NCBI RefSeq assembly: GCF_000348745.1
Contig: NC_020812.1
Coordinates: forward strand, 310,001-374,000
Length of the DNA: 64,000 nucleotides
Direction: 5' to 3'
DNA from: Micavibrio aeruginosavorus EPB
GTDB lineage: Bacteria > Pseudomonadota > Alphaproteobacteria > Micavibrionales > Micavibrionaceae
Below the pieces are notes generated by a model. That model did not search any database and was not told where the DNA came from. It was given only the letters and a program-made list of their open reading frames with translations. Positions 50,932 to 59,866 of this stretch are shown piece after piece; positions within the stretch are counted from its first letter, which is position 1; each line of letters starts with the position of its first letter. The position numbers and the translations under genes were made by a program.

Positions 50932-52155
50932 ATGGCCAAGATCAAGGTTGATAATCCGGTTGTTGAAATCGACGGCGACGAAATGACACGCATCATCTGG
51001 CAGATGATCCGCGAAAAGCTGATTTTGCCGTACCTTGATATCGACCTGAAATATTACGACCTGTCGATCCAGAACCGCGATGCCACCGATGACAAAGTCA
51101 CGGTCGATGCCGCCGAAGCGATCAAGAAATACGGCGTTGGCGTCAAATGCGCCACCATCACGCCGGACGAAGCCCGCGTGCAGGAATTTTCCCTGAAGAA
51201 AATGTGGAAGTCGCCGAACGGCACCATCCGCAACATCCTGAACGGCACCGTGTTCCGTGAACCGATCATTTGCAAAAACGTACCGCGTTACGTTCCAGGA
51301 TGGACCAGCCCGATCGTGATTGGCCGTCACGCCTTTGGCGATCAATACAAAGCCACCGATTTCAAAGTGTCCGGCCCCGGCAAACTGACCATGCGGTTTG
51401 AACCGGCCAATGGTGGCCCGGCCCAGGAATTCGAAGTGTTCGACTTCCCGGCGGCTGGTGTGGCCATGGGCATGTATAACCTGGATGAATCGATCGAAGG
51501 GTTCGCGCGCTCCTGCTTCAACTATGCGCTGGCGCGTGAATGGCCGCTGTATATGTCGACCAAGAACACGATCCTGAAGGCCTATGATGGCAAGTTCATC
51601 GAGATCTTCCAACGCGTGTACGAACAGGAATTCAAATCGACGTTCGAATCCAAAAAAATCTGGTACGAACACCGCCTGATCGACGACATGGTGGCCTTTG
51701 CCGTGAAATCGAACGGCAAATTCGTCTGGGCCTGCAAAAACTATGACGGTGATGTGCAGTCCGACGTTGTGGCACAGGGCTTTGGCTCACTGGGTCTGAT
51801 GACCTCCGTGCTGCTGACCCCGGATGGGAAATGTGTCGAGGCCGAAGCCGCCCACGGCACCGTGACCCGCCATTACCGCGAACACCAGAAGGGCAAGGAA
51901 ACATCGACCAACCCGATCGCGTCGATCTTTGCCTGGACACAAGGTCTGAAATATCGTGGCCAGTTCGATGGCAATAATGCGCTGGTCGATTTTGCCGAAA
52001 CGTTGGAACGCGTGTGCGTTGCCACGGTTGAGGCGGGCGCGATGACCAAGGATCTGGCGATCCTGGTGGGCCCGGACCAAAAATATCTGACCACCACCCA
52101 GTTTATGGATGCCGTGGTCGCCAATCTGGATTCCGCTATGCGGAAGGCCGCGTAA
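50932..52155 (+). CDS. icd: isocitrate dehydrogenase, NADP-dependent, eukaryotic type
   Basis: Encodes 407 aa from [20 protein letters not shown], with GAGGGAAGG 9 nt upstream; longer frames are shadows. Converts isocitrate to 2-oxoglutarate and NADPH in the TCA cycle. The subfamily II signature is plain: [19 protein letters not shown] (isocitrate-binding Ser and Asn), [15 protein letters not shown] and [25 protein letters not shown], then [25 protein letters not shown]. This type is standard in alphaproteobacteria. Strong ribosome site, single gene. Confidence 0.98.
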   Translation: MAKIKVDNPVVEIDGDEMTRIIWQMIREKLILPYLDIDLKYYDLSIQNRDATDDKVTVDAAEAIKKYGVGVKCATITPDEARVQEFSLKKMWKSPNGTIRNILNGTVFREPIICKNVPRYVPGWTSPIVIGRHAFGDQYKATDFKVSGPGKLTMRFEPANGGPAQEFEVFDFPAAGVAMGMYNLDESIEGFARSCFNYALAREWPLYMSTKNTILKAYDGKFIEIFQRVYEQEFKSTFESKKIWYEHRLIDDMVAFAVKSNGKFVWACKNYDGDVQSDVVAQGFGSLGLMTSVLLTPDGKCVEAEAAHGTVTRHYREHQKGKETSTNPIASIFAWTQGLKYRGQFDGNNALVDFAETLERVCVATVEAGAMTKDLAILVGPDQKYLTTTQFMDAVVANLDSAMRKAA

Positions 52156-52185
52156 ATATCTGTAACGGGTTTTAACAGGAAAGCT

Positions 52186-53499
52186 GTGCGTATCATGATC
52201 TTCTCTCGCCTTCATTTGTCAGCCGCCTTGGTGCTGGGCCTTATGCTCGGGACATCGCCTGTCCCGGCGCAGGCAGAGGAGATGAAGCTGGCCTTCCTGA
52301 AATTCCCGTTCGGGGCCGAAAAGCAGGAGGAGGAGAAAAAAGATTCTCCTCCCGCTGACGCTAAAAAAGACGAAAAAGGCAGCAAGGCCGAAAATAAAAA
52401 GGCCGAGGCCAAGAAAGAAGACGCCAAAAAAACGGCCAGCATGCCGGAGCCGGATAAAAAGCCGGCCAAGCCCGCACCGTTTACGCCGTATGACAAAGAC
52501 TGGGTCGGCACGATGAAAACGCACGTCGCCACCTATGACGACATGTTCGTCGAGCTGGCGCGGAAATATAACGTCGGCTACGTCGAATTGCGCGCCGCGA
52601 ACCAGCATCTGGACCCGTGGATTCCGGGTGAGGGAAAAAAGGTTGTGATCCCGACCATGCATTTATTACCTCAGGCGGAACGCCGCGATGTGGTGATCAA
52701 TCTGGCCGAAATGCGGATGTATATTTTCAAGACGCCGGGCAAAGCCCCGTTGACCTACCCCATCGGGATCGGTCGTGAAGGATTGCAAACACCCGTTGGT
52801 CAAACCACGATCGTGCGGAAGAAAGATGGTCCGCAATGGCGCCCCACCGCGCGCATGCGTGAAGAAAACCCGGCTCTGCCGGCCGTGGTCGAACCGGGAC
52901 CGGATAACCCGTTGGGGACGCATGCGATGTATCTGGGGTGGCCGGAATATCTGATACACGGTACCGATAAGCCCTACAGTATTGGCCGCCGCCTCAGCAG
53001 CGGGTGTATTCGCATGTATCCGGAAGACATCACCAAGGCCTTTGGCATGGTTCCCGTGGGCATGAGCGTCAACGTGGTGGATCAATCGGTGAAGGCCGGA
53101 TGGGTTGGCGATAAATTCTTCGTCGAGGCATCCCCCACAACCGCACAGGTTGACCGCATGGAAATTGATGGCGGCTTGCCGGGCTATGTGTTCAGCAATG
53201 ACGACATGGCCGTCATTATGAAGGTCGCAGGTGAATATGCCGATGATCTGGATTGGTCGGTGGTGCGTCGCGCCGTGCGCGAACGTCGCGGTTATCCAAT
53301 CGAAGTGTTCCGCAAACCAGGCCCGGTGAAGCAGGTCGCCGCCGAAGCGGACGCGATGCCCGTGGACAAAGATGTACCGAAGGACGATGCGCCGAAAAAG
53401 GACGAGAAAAAATCCGACGGTGATCAGGCTGCAACGGATCAACCGCAAGATGATGTGACGAAAGTGGCCGACGCGGACGACGCGAGCGGCAACGATTAA
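52186..53499 (+). CDS. exported L,D-transpeptidase (YkuD) with LysM-like region
   Basis: Encodes 437 aa from a GTG with AGGAAAG at the right distance; an ATG three codons later is further from the site. Signal peptide RLHLSAALVLGLMLGTSPVPAQA, then a Lys/Glu-rich linker (50-100), a LysM-like segment (112-158, YNVGYVELRAANQHLDPWIPG) and a YkuD domain (about 167-300). Catalytic His258 is in LIHGTDKP and Cys274 in SSGCIRM. It forms 3-3 crosslinks in peptidoglycan or attaches lipoproteins. The C-terminal acidic tail of about 70 residues is disordered. Expected in the periplasm. Confidence 0.93.
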   Translation: MRIMIFSRLHLSAALVLGLMLGTSPVPAQAEEMKLAFLKFPFGAEKQEEEKKDSPPADAKKDEKGSKAENKKAEAKKEDAKKTASMPEPDKKPAKPAPFTPYDKDWVGTMKTHVATYDDMFVELARKYNVGYVELRAANQHLDPWIPGEGKKVVIPTMHLLPQAERRDVVINLAEMRMYIFKTPGKAPLTYPIGIGREGLQTPVGQTTIVRKKDGPQWRPTARMREENPALPAVVEPGPDNPLGTHAMYLGWPEYLIHGTDKPYSIGRRLSSGCIRMYPEDITKAFGMVPVGMSVNVVDQSVKAGWVGDKFFVEASPTTAQVDRMEIDGGLPGYVFSNDDMAVIMKVAGEYADDLDWSVVRRAVRERRGYPIEVFRKPGPVKQVAAEADAMPVDKDVPKDDAPKKDEKKSDGDQAATDQPQDDVTKVADADDASGND

Positions 53500-53558
53500 G
53501 GTCGCATCTTTTCAAGGCGTTATGCCTGCGAAGGCGGGAATGCTGGAGGTGTTGGGCC

Positions 53559-53852
53559 TTATACCAAACGCATCAATGTCACGATACTGTACAGCAGGGG
53601 CAGTGTGAGCGGCAGGCTGGCCAACGCGGCATAAAAACGCGGGCCGCTCAGCAATGAAAATGCGCCAATCACCGTGCCCGCCAGCCAGGCCCACATGGTG
53701 CCGCCCATATATAATGTTTTGAATTGATCCAGTTGCGCATCCGCCGGTAATGCGTCGTATAGCCCCAGCTGTAACCCCAGCATCAACACAAACGCGCCAC
53801 ACGCCGAACCCAGTGCGACCATAACGACCCAGAGGGTCAGTTTTTTTATCAT
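53559..53852 (-). CDS. small membrane protein with three or four helices
   Basis: Encodes 97 aa from MIKKLTLWVVMVALGSACGA, with GGGGAT 9 nt ahead. Helices at about 5-25, 50-68 and 75-95 with short loops; the N-terminal stretch may also act as a signal anchor. Ends VTLMRLV. Single gene, convergent with the L,D-transpeptidase gene. No family recognised. Confidence 0.65.
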   Translation of the reverse strand: MIKKLTLWVVMVALGSACGAFVLMLGLQLGLYDALPADAQLDQFKTLYMGGTMWAWLAGTVIGAFSLLSGPRFYAALASLPLTLPLLYSIVTLMRLV

Positions 53853-53903
53853 GGTGTGTATCCCCATCCCCATCGGGTCATCATAAATCAAACGCCCAAA
53901 AGA

Positions 53904-53938
53904 AAAAGACTGTCTGGCGAATAACCAGACAGTCTTTT
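53904..53938 (-). terminator. terminator of the tiny lipoprotein gene
   Basis: AAAAGACTGTCTGG / CCAGACAGTCTTTT with a 7-nt loop. On the minus strand it lies 37 nt past the stop of the 52-aa gene. Confidence 0.88.
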
Positions 53939-53974
53939 GTATCCATTCAACCCCAAAGGGTCGAGGCAGGCAAA

Positions 53975-54133
53975 TTATTTGCCTTGCTTGTGGTGGAATA
54001 CCGGCTCGCCAGTGGAACCAACGGTACGCTCGTGAGCGTACGGAGCTTGGTCAACTTGTGCACTGTTCGTGCTGGAGCAAGCGGACAGACCAACGGCGGC
54101 AACAGCCATCGTGAGCAGGACGAATTTTTTCAT
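53975..54133 (-). CDS. 52-aa lipoprotein
   Basis: MKKFVLLTMAVAAVGLSACS is a complete lipoprotein signal with lipobox LSAC (Cys19). The mature part is only 34 residues, containing TNSAQVDQAPYAHERTVGST and ending HHKQGK. GAGGAAC lies 4-5 nt ahead of the ATG, and a strong terminator follows, so it is a well-formed one-gene unit. Similar tiny lipoproteins (entericidin-like in size) are often abundant under stress. A role cannot be assigned. Confidence 0.8.
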   Translation of the reverse strand: MKKFVLLTMAVAAVGLSACSSTNSAQVDQAPYAHERTVGSTGEPVFHHKQGK

Positions 54134-54369
54134 TTTGTTCCTCATTATTTTCCAAAGATGGTTAGGTAGTCACGTAAAGAATTACTACGTGTTTGTGCCC
54201 TCTGACCAGAGCAGAAGTCCGTATCTTTATACACGACTCACAGGAACTTGAATATGGTTTTTGCGAATTTTTGCTTTTTTTTCAAAACGTTTGCGGCATT
54301 TTCGTGGCATGTGGTGTTTTATAGAAAATGTCGTGAGGGTGGGCGAGTGGGGCGGTGGTCAATTCGCCC

Positions 54370-55725
54370 TTAGTTCCCGCCATTTCTGCGAACCTGTTCG
54401 AAATAGGCATCGATGCCACGGACGATGGCGGCGGCGATTCGGGCGCGGTGGGCGGGTGTATTCAGTTTGTTGGCTTCCTGGTTATTCGACATAAAGCCCG
54501 CTTCAATCAGGACAGACGGAACGTCCGGGGCCTTCAACACTGCAAACCCGGCATAACGGTGCGGATTGTCCAGCAGGCTCAGGCTGTGATTTTGCATGAC
54601 GTCCACAATCGTGTTGGCGAAAAATTTTGACTGGTTCATCGTATCGCGCATGGCCAGGTTAACCAGAATGCTGGCGACTTCCTCATCCTCAACGCTCAAA
54701 TCCAATCCGGCAATCAAATCGGATTGGTTTTCGCGTTCGGCCAATCGTGCGGATTCAGAATCGGATGCCTTTTCCGACAAGGTATAGATGGACGCGCCAC
54801 TGACATGTTTACGGTCCAGTGAATCGGCGTGCAGGGAGATAAATAAATCCGCATTATGGTGCCGTGCGATTTGAACGCGCTGGCCCAGCCGCAGATAGAC
54901 ATCCTTATCCCGCGTCATCAAAACGCGGTAACGGCCCGTGTCTTCCAATGCTTTTTTCAAATCACGCGCCATCGCCAGCGTGATGTTTTTTTCCTTCAAT
55001 CCATTCGGGCCCAAGGCGCCGGGATCATTGCCACCATGCCCGGCATCCAGAACGATCAGCGGGCGTTCGCCTTTAGGAAGCGGGGCATTGTTCTGATTGT
55101 GTGGTGCCGATGGTTTGTGCGTCGGGGTGATGGCGTGCACCGTCTGCGCGGCGGATGCGCTGACCGTTTGTACGGGTGTTTGTAAATCGTTGTTCCCGGC
55201 GATCGCATCATTGATTTGCAATGTGCCGAAGATCTGGTTTTGTCCGGCCGCGCCCTTGGCGGCGGGGCTGTAATCAATCACCAGACGGTCACCGCTCTGC
55301 CCTGAACGGGGCAGCATCATCGTGCCGCGAATGGCCACGGTCTGGTTCATATCAATGACGATGCGGGAGATGCCCGGTTGGGTCGGGCCCTGGCGAATGT
55401 CTGTCACATGGGCGGATGTCGGCCGCGTGATTGCGCCGACGCTCCATCCGAAATGCGGCAGGTCGATCACCAGCCGGTCCGGTCCCTGCAGGGTGAAGGC
55501 GCGGTATTGGGCCGGGGCGTTCAAATCAATGACCAGACGGGTCTTGTCTTCGTGGGCCCCAAACCGAATGCCTGTGACGCTCAGAGAAGGGACGGTGTTC
55601 TGGGCGTGGGCGCTTTGGGGGGCAATGGCGCACATCATCACCCCTGCCCACAGGGTGAGCATCAGGGCAATGCGAACGATAGTTTTCATAAGCATGGATG
55701 CGGCTGCGGTCATTGTGGGTTTCAT
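54370..55725 (-). CDS. amiC: N-acetylmuramoyl-L-alanine amidase with AMIN domain
   Basis: Encodes 451 aa from MKPTMTAAASMLMKTIVRIA; a Met 12 codons later (MKTIVRIALML) is an equal candidate, as no ribosome site is clear. Signal peptide ends SAHA. The AMIN domain (about 50-150) has TRLVIDLNAPAQYRAF and PDRLVIDLPHF and targets the septum. The Amidase_3 domain has zinc ligands in VLDAGHGGNDPGA, SLHADS and IEAGFMSN with the catalytic Glu in VLIEAGF. It cuts stem peptides from glycan to separate daughter cells. A TATAAT-like -10 (rc at 55783-55788) lies upstream. Confidence 0.93.
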   Translation of the reverse strand: MKPTMTAAASMLMKTIVRIALMLTLWAGVMMCAIAPQSAHAQNTVPSLSVTGIRFGAHEDKTRLVIDLNAPAQYRAFTLQGPDRLVIDLPHFGWSVGAITRPTSAHVTDIRQGPTQPGISRIVIDMNQTVAIRGTMMLPRSGQSGDRLVIDYSPAAKGAAGQNQIFGTLQINDAIAGNNDLQTPVQTVSASAAQTVHAITPTHKPSAPHNQNNAPLPKGERPLIVLDAGHGGNDPGALGPNGLKEKNITLAMARDLKKALEDTGRYRVLMTRDKDVYLRLGQRVQIARHHNADLFISLHADSLDRKHVSGASIYTLSEKASDSESARLAERENQSDLIAGLDLSVEDEEVASILVNLAMRDTMNQSKFFANTIVDVMQNHSLSLLDNPHRYAGFAVLKAPDVPSVLIEAGFMSNNQEANKLNTPAHRARIAAAIVRGIDAYFEQVRRNGGN

Positions 55726-56099
55726 ACGCGTCGTGGGGTGGACCAAATTGAATAAGCGTCTTTGGATCAGATGGATAGATATATTATAAGCGATCCATGT
55801 TCATATTATGGCACACGCCACGCCGGGAAACCAGTCTGTGCACCCGATGGGCCGGGGATTATAATGAGAGTTTGTGCGGGTATTTTGCCCCCGGCCCCCG
55901 GCCGTCAGGGGCACAAAAAACCGGGTGTTTTTATAAAGGGATAGGGGCTGTACTTTGTTGTTGTGCAGGCCCCCCCTCCTGGCGTATTGTGGACTTGTGC
56001 GACACGTTGCGGCTTTAGCATGTGCATGTGAGATGAAACAGGTTTCGCTAGCTGCAACGGTGAAGGAAGGTCTTGAACTTGCCTTTCTACCGGCGCTGG

Positions 56100-56317
56100 A
56101 TAACGCGAAGATCTGCGTGTAACCGAGGGACCGATCCCCGTTTGAGTATGGATCCCACCCCTCCCGAATGGCGAGTCTATAAACGCCATCCGACCGCGAA
56201 AAAACCAGCCCGATCAAGACCTGACGAATTTTTTAAGGCGCATTTCGCGCCGCATGACTGCATTTGTTGCATGGTGGTCATGGCGGGCGCGTGCGCTTGA
56301 TCCATGAGGAGATAAAC
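56100..56317 (+). promoter_or_regulatory. rne: long structured 5' leader of rne (in the 592-bp divergent gap)
   Basis: The intergenic region 55726-56317 has no gene. Near rne it contains three local hairpins: ATGGCG / CGCCAT (56168-56189), GGCGC / GCGCC (56238-56252), and ATGACTGCA with TGCATGGTGGTCAT (about 56253-56282). RNase E genes commonly have long leaders through which the enzyme controls its own mRNA. That role here is inference; no clear -10/-35 pair was found. Confidence 0.45.
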
Positions 56318-59278
56318 ATGGCTAAACGTATGTTAATTGACGCAACCCACGCGGAAGAAACCCGGGTTGCGGTGGTCGATGGAAACCGTCTGGTTGAATT
56401 CGACTATGAAAGCAAAGTCCGCAAACAGCTCAAAGGCTCTATCTTTCTGGCCAAGGTGACACGGGTTGAACCCTCACTGCAGGCCGCCTTCGTGAATTTC
56501 GGTGGCAACCGCCACGGCTTCCTGCCCTTCACGGAAATTCACCCTGATTATTACCGCATCCCTATCGCTGACCGTGAAGCTCTGTTGGCTGAACAACAGG
56601 CCGAGCTGGACGCACTGGCCGCCGAGGAAGAGGCCGAGGAAGCCGAAGCCTTGGCCCGTGCCGCCGCACAACAGGCGCAGGCCGAAGGCCAGCCCGCGGC
56701 CGAAACCAGCGATGATGCCGAGCAGGATCAGTCTGAATCCGATGAAGAGGATGAAGACGAAGAAGACGAAGAAGACGATGAGGATGGCGAGGACGACGAG
56801 GACGACGAGGACGAAGACGAAGACGAGATCGTTGAAGAGCTGGGTGGTGAAAATCGCGCGGTTGATATGATTGACGAGGATTCTGACGAAGACGAATCCG
56901 ATGAAGAAGAAACCGCGCCCGCGCCGGTTCAGCTTATCCCGTTGGCCATTCCGGTTGATGGCGTCTTTGCTGATGATCAGGATCAGGACGCTGAGACCGA
57001 TTTCTCTGCCGCCGATGACGCGGACGAGGGGGGTGATAACGGTGACATGACCGCGGCCGATGCCGAAGGTCAGGCCGAAGGTGAAGCAACCGCCGAAGGG
57101 GCCGCTGAAGAGAGCGCCGGGGGAGAAGGCAACAATGACCGCCGTCGGGGTCGTGGCAATGATCGTGGCCGTGGCCGCGGTCGTGGTGGCCGTGATCGCG
57201 GTCGTGGCCGCGGGGGTCGCCATATGGCGGCCAGCAGCCGTCGCGTGGAAATGCTGGGCGGTGATGGCGTGGACGGTGACCGTCCGTTGCGCCCGTCCCT
57301 GCGCAAAAACTACAAAATCCAGGAAGTGATCAAACGCGGCCAGATCATGTTGATTCAGGTCAGCAAGGAAGAACGCGGCAACAAGGGTGCCGCCGTGACG
57401 ACCTATCTGTCCCTGCCGGGTCGTTACTGTGTTCTGATGCCGAACAGCCCGCGTGGTGGTGGCGTCAGCCGCAAGATTGCAAACTTCGAAGAACGCCGCC
57501 GGATGAAAGAAATCCTGGCCGAGCTGAACGTACCGGAAGGCATGTCCGTGATTATGCGGACCGCCGGTATGTCCCGCACGAAACAGGAAATCAAACGCGA
57601 CCTCGATTACCTGCTGCGTCTGTGGAACGATATTCGTGACCTGACCCTGCAATCATCGGCCCCGGCCCAGATCCACGAAGAGGGTAATCTGGTTCGTCGC
57701 GCCGTGCGTGACCTGTACAGCCGCGACATCGAAGAAATCCATGTTGCCGGTGAAGATGGTTACAAAATTGCCCGCGATTTCATGAAAGTCATGATGCCGT
57801 CCCACGCCAAGCGTGTGGTGCATTATCAGGATGAACAAATCCCGCTGTTCCATCGCTATCAGGTTGAAAGCCAGATCCGCGATATGGGCAGCTCGACTGC
57901 GCAATTGAAATCCGGTGGTTACCTGGTCATCAACCCGACCGAAGCGCTGGTGTCTGTTGACGTCAACTCCGGTCGTGCGACCAAGGAACGCCATATCGAA
58001 GAAACCGCACTGAAAACCAACCTTGAGGCCGCCGACGAAGTGGCCCGCCAATTGCGCTTGCGCGATTTGGGTGGTCTGGTTGTCATCGACTTTATCGACA
58101 TGGAAGACCGCCGCAACAACGCCAAGGTTGAACGCCGTTTGAAAGAGGCGCTGTCCACCGACCGCGCCCGGATTCAGATGGGCCGTATTTCCAGCTTTGG
58201 TTTGTTGGAAATGTCGCGCCAGCGTTTGAACCCCAGCCTGACCGAAGCGCAGTTTGAAAAATGCCATGAATGCGGTGGTGCCGGACATGTCCGCACCGAA
58301 GATTCCGCATCCATCCTGGCCCTGCGTGCGTTGGAGGAAGAGGGCATTCGTGGCCGTGCCGCGACGGTTCACCTGACCGTTCCGCCGCGCGTTGCGCTGT
58401 ACATCCTGAACCACAAACGCGCGATGATGGAAGATATTGAACGCCGCTACGGCTTCACCATCCTGATCCGCGTGGATGAATCGCTGACCGCGTCCGATTT
58501 CAAGATTGAATCGATCAAGGCCCAGCCGCGTGATGATGATGACGAGGCACCGGCTCCGCGCCGCCGTCCGGAACAACGTGCGCCGATTGCGCGGAACGTT
58601 GTTGAGGACGATCAGGACGAGAGCGGTGAAGACGACGATGAAACGTCGGAAACCGATGCGGAATCCGATGGCGAAACCGGTGAAGCCGATGCCGGCGCGC
58701 CGCGTGAGGATGGTGAAGACGGCCAACGCCGTAACCGCCGCCGCCGTGGTCGCCGTGGTGGTCGTAACCGCAACCGTCGTGACCGTGATCAGAACGGTGG
58801 CGAGGATCGTCCGACCGATGAAGATGGCGATATTGACGGCAACCGTGCCGAGGCCGACTTCGCCAGCGATGACGATGCCCAGCCCCGTGAAAATACTGCG
58901 CGTGAGCATGCGCCCCGTGAAGGCAATCGTGAAGGTGCCCGTGAAGGTGGACGGGGTCGCAACCGTAATCGCGGGGGCCGCAACCGCGGTGGCCGTGACA
59001 ATCGCGGCCCGCGCGAAGACCAGCCCATGAACCAACAGGGCCAGGAACGTAACGACAATGTCGATCATGGTTATGCCGTGAACATTGGTGACGTTCCGGC
59101 ATCTGCGGCTCCTGTGCGTGAACGCGCACCGTCTTTTGAAGTGGCGCAAGCCCCGGTTCAAGCCCCGGTTCAAGAGCGCGCGCAAGAATCAACGCCGCCG
59201 GTGGCGCGTGAATATGAGCGCGTGAACGAGGAGCCGTCGGAAAAGAAAAAAGGCTGGTGGAATCGCCTGATGGAATAA
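56318..59278 (+). CDS. rne: ribonuclease E with a split S1 domain
   Basis: Encodes 986 aa from MAKRMLIDATHAEETRVAVV, with GAGGAG 6 nt ahead. The S1 domain begins at about residue 37 and resumes at about 334. In between lie about 250 residues: a Glu/Asp block (about 98-170, 185-200) and an Arg-Gly block (276-300). The catalytic DNase-I-like core has Asp548 (VSVDVNSGRA) and the VVIDFIDMED Asp pair, the zinc-link is Cys649/Cys652 (CHECGGAG). The C-terminal half is again acidic then RG-rich and ends EKKKGWWNRLME, a GWW tail of the kind that binds PNPase in Caulobacter. It leads the RNA degradosome. Confidence 0.96.
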   Translation: MAKRMLIDATHAEETRVAVVDGNRLVEFDYESKVRKQLKGSIFLAKVTRVEPSLQAAFVNFGGNRHGFLPFTEIHPDYYRIPIADREALLAEQQAELDALAAEEEAEEAEALARAAAQQAQAEGQPAAETSDDAEQDQSESDEEDEDEEDEEDDEDGEDDEDDEDEDEDEIVEELGGENRAVDMIDEDSDEDESDEEETAPAPVQLIPLAIPVDGVFADDQDQDAETDFSAADDADEGGDNGDMTAADAEGQAEGEATAEGAAEESAGGEGNNDRRRGRGNDRGRGRGRGGRDRGRGRGGRHMAASSRRVEMLGGDGVDGDRPLRPSLRKNYKIQEVIKRGQIMLIQVSKEERGNKGAAVTTYLSLPGRYCVLMPNSPRGGGVSRKIANFEERRRMKEILAELNVPEGMSVIMRTAGMSRTKQEIKRDLDYLLRLWNDIRDLTLQSSAPAQIHEEGNLVRRAVRDLYSRDIEEIHVAGEDGYKIARDFMKVMMPSHAKRVVHYQDEQIPLFHRYQVESQIRDMGSSTAQLKSGGYLVINPTEALVSVDVNSGRATKERHIEETALKTNLEAADEVARQLRLRDLGGLVVIDFIDMEDRRNNAKVERRLKEALSTDRARIQMGRISSFGLLEMSRQRLNPSLTEAQFEKCHECGGAGHVRTEDSASILALRALEEEGIRGRAATVHLTVPPRVALYILNHKRAMMEDIERRYGFTILIRVDESLTASDFKIESIKAQPRDDDDEAPAPRRRPEQRAPIARNVVEDDQDESGEDDDETSETDAESDGETGEADAGAPREDGEDGQRRNRRRRGRRGGRNRNRRDRDQNGGEDRPTDEDGDIDGNRAEADFASDDDAQPRENTAREHAPREGNREGAREGGRGRNRNRGGRNRGGRDNRGPREDQPMNQQGQERNDNVDHGYAVNIGDVPASAAPVRERAPSFEVAQAPVQAPVQERAQESTPPVAREYERVNEEPSEKKKGWWNRLME

Positions 59279-59300
59279 TCCATCGATGATCGCCAAGGTA

Positions 59301-59335
59301 ATGAAAAAGCCCGCCACATTGGCGGGCTTTTTCAT
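59301..59335 (+). terminator. intrinsic terminator of rne
   Basis: ATGAAAAAGCCCGCC / GGCGGGCTTTTTCAT, perfect 15-bp arms with loop ACATT. Confidence 0.92.
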
Positions 59336-59413
59336 GAAATTGGGGCGGAAAAAAATAGATAGCATTTTAGGCAAAATTCACGGCCACTTTACCATAATAC
59401 GCTAAAGTAAGAA

Positions 59414-59639
59414 TATGGCGTGCAGCGCGTGCCGGAAAGGGTCTCCGCCCTTGGTCATGGGGGAGCGGAGGGATCGTCCCGGTCAGGCTGGTTCGCCTGT
59501 TTTATTCTGAGTTTCTGGTGCCTCCGGGCACCTGTACAAGTTTGTTTGTCCGCGAGCCAACGGTTGTCGCAGCCCCGCAGTCAGCGGCATGCCGTTTCTC
59601 CTCTGGTGTTGACCGGAGAAACAAAGTCCCCCCTCTAGG
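59414..59639 (+). ncRNA. putative structured non-coding RNA, family not recognised
   Basis: No open frame here looks coding. The stretch carries a run of exact small hairpins: GGGA / TCCC (59470-59480), CAGGC / GCCTG (59484-59499), GGTGCC-TCCG-GGCACC (59517-59532) and GTTTCTCC / GGAGAAAC (59594-59622), with GGGGGA near 59460 able to pair with TCCCCC near 59627 to close the whole. It is followed directly by a strong Rho-independent terminator at 59640. It is separated from rne by its own terminator. Size and a long closing stem recall 6S RNA, but I cannot confirm any family. Confidence 0.4.
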
Positions 59640-59667
59640 CCGCCGGGTTCATCCCGGCGGTTTTTTT
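59640..59667 (+). terminator. strong intrinsic terminator
   Basis: CCGCCGGG-TTCAT-CCCGGCGG followed by seven T. It ends the putative RNA. Confidence 0.9.
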
Positions 59668-59710
59668 ATGGGGGTTGTCGTTCTTCGCTAAGGGTTTGGC
59701 CGGGGCAAGG

Positions 59711-59811
59711 GCCGCCGGGATGAGCCTTTGTTTGGATCTGCTGCGCAGATCGGGCCGGCGGTTTTTTTGCATCCGCATGGGGATCGGCAGTGTTGGGTCG
59801 GCGGTTTTTTT
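59711..59811 (+). repeat. two more terminator-like units in tandem
   Basis: After the terminator at 59640 the sequence again reads GGCGG plus seven T at 59757-59768 and at 59800-59811. Each is preceded by GC-rich matter; GATCTGC-TGC-GCAGATC (59735-59751) is a perfect hairpin. They look like decayed or duplicated terminators or attenuators ahead of the gene at 59867. Confidence 0.5.
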
Positions 59812-59866
59812 ATTGCCGACTTATGCTATGATCGGCGCAGTTTTTCATTTGAGAAAAGGCCCTATC

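Noticed and set aside
57653-59185. Long minus-strand frame opposite the 3' half of rne (510 codons), rich in Thr/Val/Ala.
   Set aside because: Shadow of the repetitive acidic/RG sequence of RNase E; no ribosome site and no family.
59414-59667. Considered RNase P RNA, tmRNA, signal-recognition RNA and cobalamin riboswitch for this stretch.
   Set aside because: The conserved P4 strands of RNase P, any tag-peptide frame of tmRNA, the GGTCAGG-type SRP core and the B12 box are all absent. It is listed only as an unassigned structured RNA.
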